From positions 1 to 5,498 of the forward strand of contig CAMOHY010000171.1 in the NCBI GenBank assembly GCA_946615495.1: a stretch of 5,498 nt of DNA, written 5' to 3'. Under the pieces are notes generated by a model. That model was not told the origin of the DNA. It searched no databases and worked only from the letters and a program-made list of their open reading frames with translations. The DNA comes from an uncultured Clostridia bacterium. GTDB taxonomy: Bacteria > Bacillota > Clostridia > Christensenellales > Aristaeellaceae. The translations under genes were made by a program, and so were the position numbers. This document shows positions 4,234 to 5,498 of this stretch, piece by piece. The stretch's first letter is position 1; every line of letters begins with the position of its first letter.

Positions 4234-5498
4234 ATGAAAGAAGTTCGCACCCGCTTTGCCCCGTCGCCCACGGGCTTTATGCACCTGGGCGGCGTGCGCA
4301 CGGCGCTGTATAATTACCTGTACGCCAAGAAAATGGGCGGCAAATTCATCCTGCGCATTGAGGACACGGACCAGGAGCGCTTTGTGGAAGGCGCCACCGA
4401 GGTGATTTACGATACCCTCAAGCGCTGCGGCATGGATTGGGACGAGGGCCCCGATATCGGCGGCGACTATGGCCCCTATGTGCAGAGCGAGCGCAAGAGC
4501 CTGTATCTGCCTTACGCCCGGCAGCTGGTGGAAAAGGGCGCGGCGTACTACTGCTTCTGCACCAAGGAAGAGCTGGACGAGCGCCGGGCAGCTGCCGAAG
4601 CCAAGGGGGAAGTGTTCAAGTATGACAAGCATTGCCTGAACCTGTCCAAGGAAGAAGTGCAGGCCAAATTGGACGCGGGCGTGCCCTACGTCATCCGCCT
4701 CAATTGCCCCACCGAGGGCGAATCCAGCTACGACGACGTGGTATTCGGCCACATCGCCTTCCCCAACAGCGATTTGGACGATATGGTGCTCATCAAGCAG
4801 GACGGCATGCCGACCTATAACTTTGCCAACGTGATCGACGACCATTTGATGGGCATTACCCATGTGATGCGGGGCATGGAGTACTTAAGCTCCACGCCCA
4901 AGTATAACCTTTTGTACAACGCCTTTGGCTGGGAAATTCCTCAGTACATTCACTTAACCACCGTGATGCGGGACGCCCAGCATAAGCTTTCCAAGCGGGA
5001 CGGCGACGCCTATTACAGCGACTTCATTGAGAAAGGGTATCTCACCGAGGCGCTGATAAATTACCTGGCGCTGGTTGGCTGGAACCCCGGCACGGACCAG
5101 GAATTTTTCACCATGGATGAATTGGTGCAGGCTTTTGACATTCACCGGCTCAACAATTCTCCCGGCATTTTCGATGTGACCAAGCTGGACTGGATGAACA
5201 GCCAATACATCGCCAAGCTGGACTTTGATAAGTATCTGGACATGGCGACGCCCTGGTTTGACAAGGTGCTTTCCGGCAAAAACATGGATTACCGCCGCCT
5301 GGCGGAATTGATGCAGAGCCGGACGGATATTTTCAGCCGCATTCCGGAAAAAATCCAGTTCCTGGCCGAAATGCCGGACTACGATACCGCCATTTTCTTC
5401 AATAAGAAGCAAAAGAGTGATGAAAACGTGGCTAAGGAAGTGCTGCCGCTGCTGCTTCCCGTGCTGGAGGGCATCGGGGATTGGACCGAGCAGAACAT
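4234..5498 (+). CDS. gltX: Glutamate--tRNA ligase (glutamyl-tRNA synthetase), 3' end missing
   Basis: The first 421 residues of a class I synthetase that charges tRNA-Glu with glutamate; bacterial GluRS is usually about 470-550 residues, so the last part of the anticodon-binding domain is cut by the window end. The start MKEVRTRFAPSPTGFMHLGG carries the HIGH-like motif (HLGG at 17-20). LRIEDTDQER and the KMSKS-like HKLSKRDGD (250-258) complete the active site. C107, C109, Y130 and C134 match in type and spacing the zinc ligands of E. coli GluRS (C98, C100, Y121, C125). The alpha-helical anticodon-binding part begins around residue 330. AGGAGG at 4221-4226 lies seven bases before the ATG. No clear promoter is seen in the 121-base gap after glnS, so it is probably transcribed with glnS. 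There are no frameshifts in the visible part. Confidence 0.97.
   Translation, partial: MKEVRTRFAPSPTGFMHLGGVRTALYNYLYAKKMGGKFILRIEDTDQERFVEGATEVIYDTLKRCGMDWDEGPDIGGDYGPYVQSERKSLYLPYARQLVEKGAAYYCFCTKEELDERRAAAEAKGEVFKYDKHCLNLSKEEVQAKLDAGVPYVIRLNCPTEGESSYDDVVFGHIAFPNSDLDDMVLIKQDGMPTYNFANVIDDHLMGITHVMRGMEYLSSTPKYNLLYNAFGWEIPQYIHLTTVMRDAQHKLSKRDGDAYYSDFIEKGYLTEALINYLALVGWNPGTDQEFFTMDELVQAFDIHRLNNSPGIFDVTKLDWMNSQYIAKLDFDKYLDMATPWFDKVLSGKNMDYRRLAELMQSRTDIFSRIPEKIQFLAEMPDYDTAIFFNKKQKSDENVAKEVLPLLLPVLEGIGDWTEQN

Noticed and set aside
4195..4863. 222-codon open frame on the minus strand opposite gltX
   Set aside because: It is antisense to clearly conserved GluRS coding sequence and has no recognisable motif; a compositional shadow.
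1..5498. CRISPR array, insertion sequence, prophage or novel defence system
   Set aside because: No direct repeat arrays, transposase or integrase frames or flanking target duplications are visible; all gene content is housekeeping apart from one short unknown fragment.

Overview
The window (about 56% G+C by eye) looks like ordinary chromosomal housekeeping DNA from a Firmicute, most likely a clostridial lineage. Three things point that way: ribosomal protein L27 carries the short N-terminal extension ending LQLF ahead of AHKKG, the gene for the protease Prp that removes it lies between rplU and rpmA, and several genes have strong AGGAGG ribosome binding sites. Glutaminyl-tRNA synthetase is present, which many Firmicutes lack but some Clostridia have. 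The lineage is an inference; no species can be named.

Left part, minus strand (1-2060). Read in the direction of transcription, a near-consensus promoter at about 2060-2032 drives a structured leader of about 110 nt, then rplU (L21), prp (ysxB, L27-processing cysteine protease) and rpmA (L27), and a strong intrinsic terminator at 911-960. Beyond it lies a RimJ/RimL-type GNAT acetyltransferase gene (232-825). Two bases after its stop begins an unrecognised reading frame that leaves the window at base 1.

Middle (2070-2400). A class II tRNA-Leu with anticodon UAA lies on the minus strand at 2174-2256, with its own promoter (2271-2300) and intrinsic terminator (2136-2169). A second, weaker terminator-like hairpin sits just before the rplU promoter. 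The tRNA promoter is back to back with the plus-strand glnS promoter (2331-2359).

Right part, plus strand (2421-5498). glnS (complete, 563 aa) is followed after 121 nt by gltX (421 codons present, cut by the window end). Together they give direct charging of tRNA-Gln and tRNA-Glu. The gap between them holds a striking 18-bp hairpin that ends just before the gltX ribosome binding site and has no U-tract.

No novel defence system, mobile element, CRISPR array or biosynthetic cluster is visible. The points worth a second look are RNA-level: the rplU leader and a small open frame abutting rplU, the prp start without a Shine-Dalgarno, and the glnS-gltX hairpin. No stretch longer than 300 bases lacks a gene.
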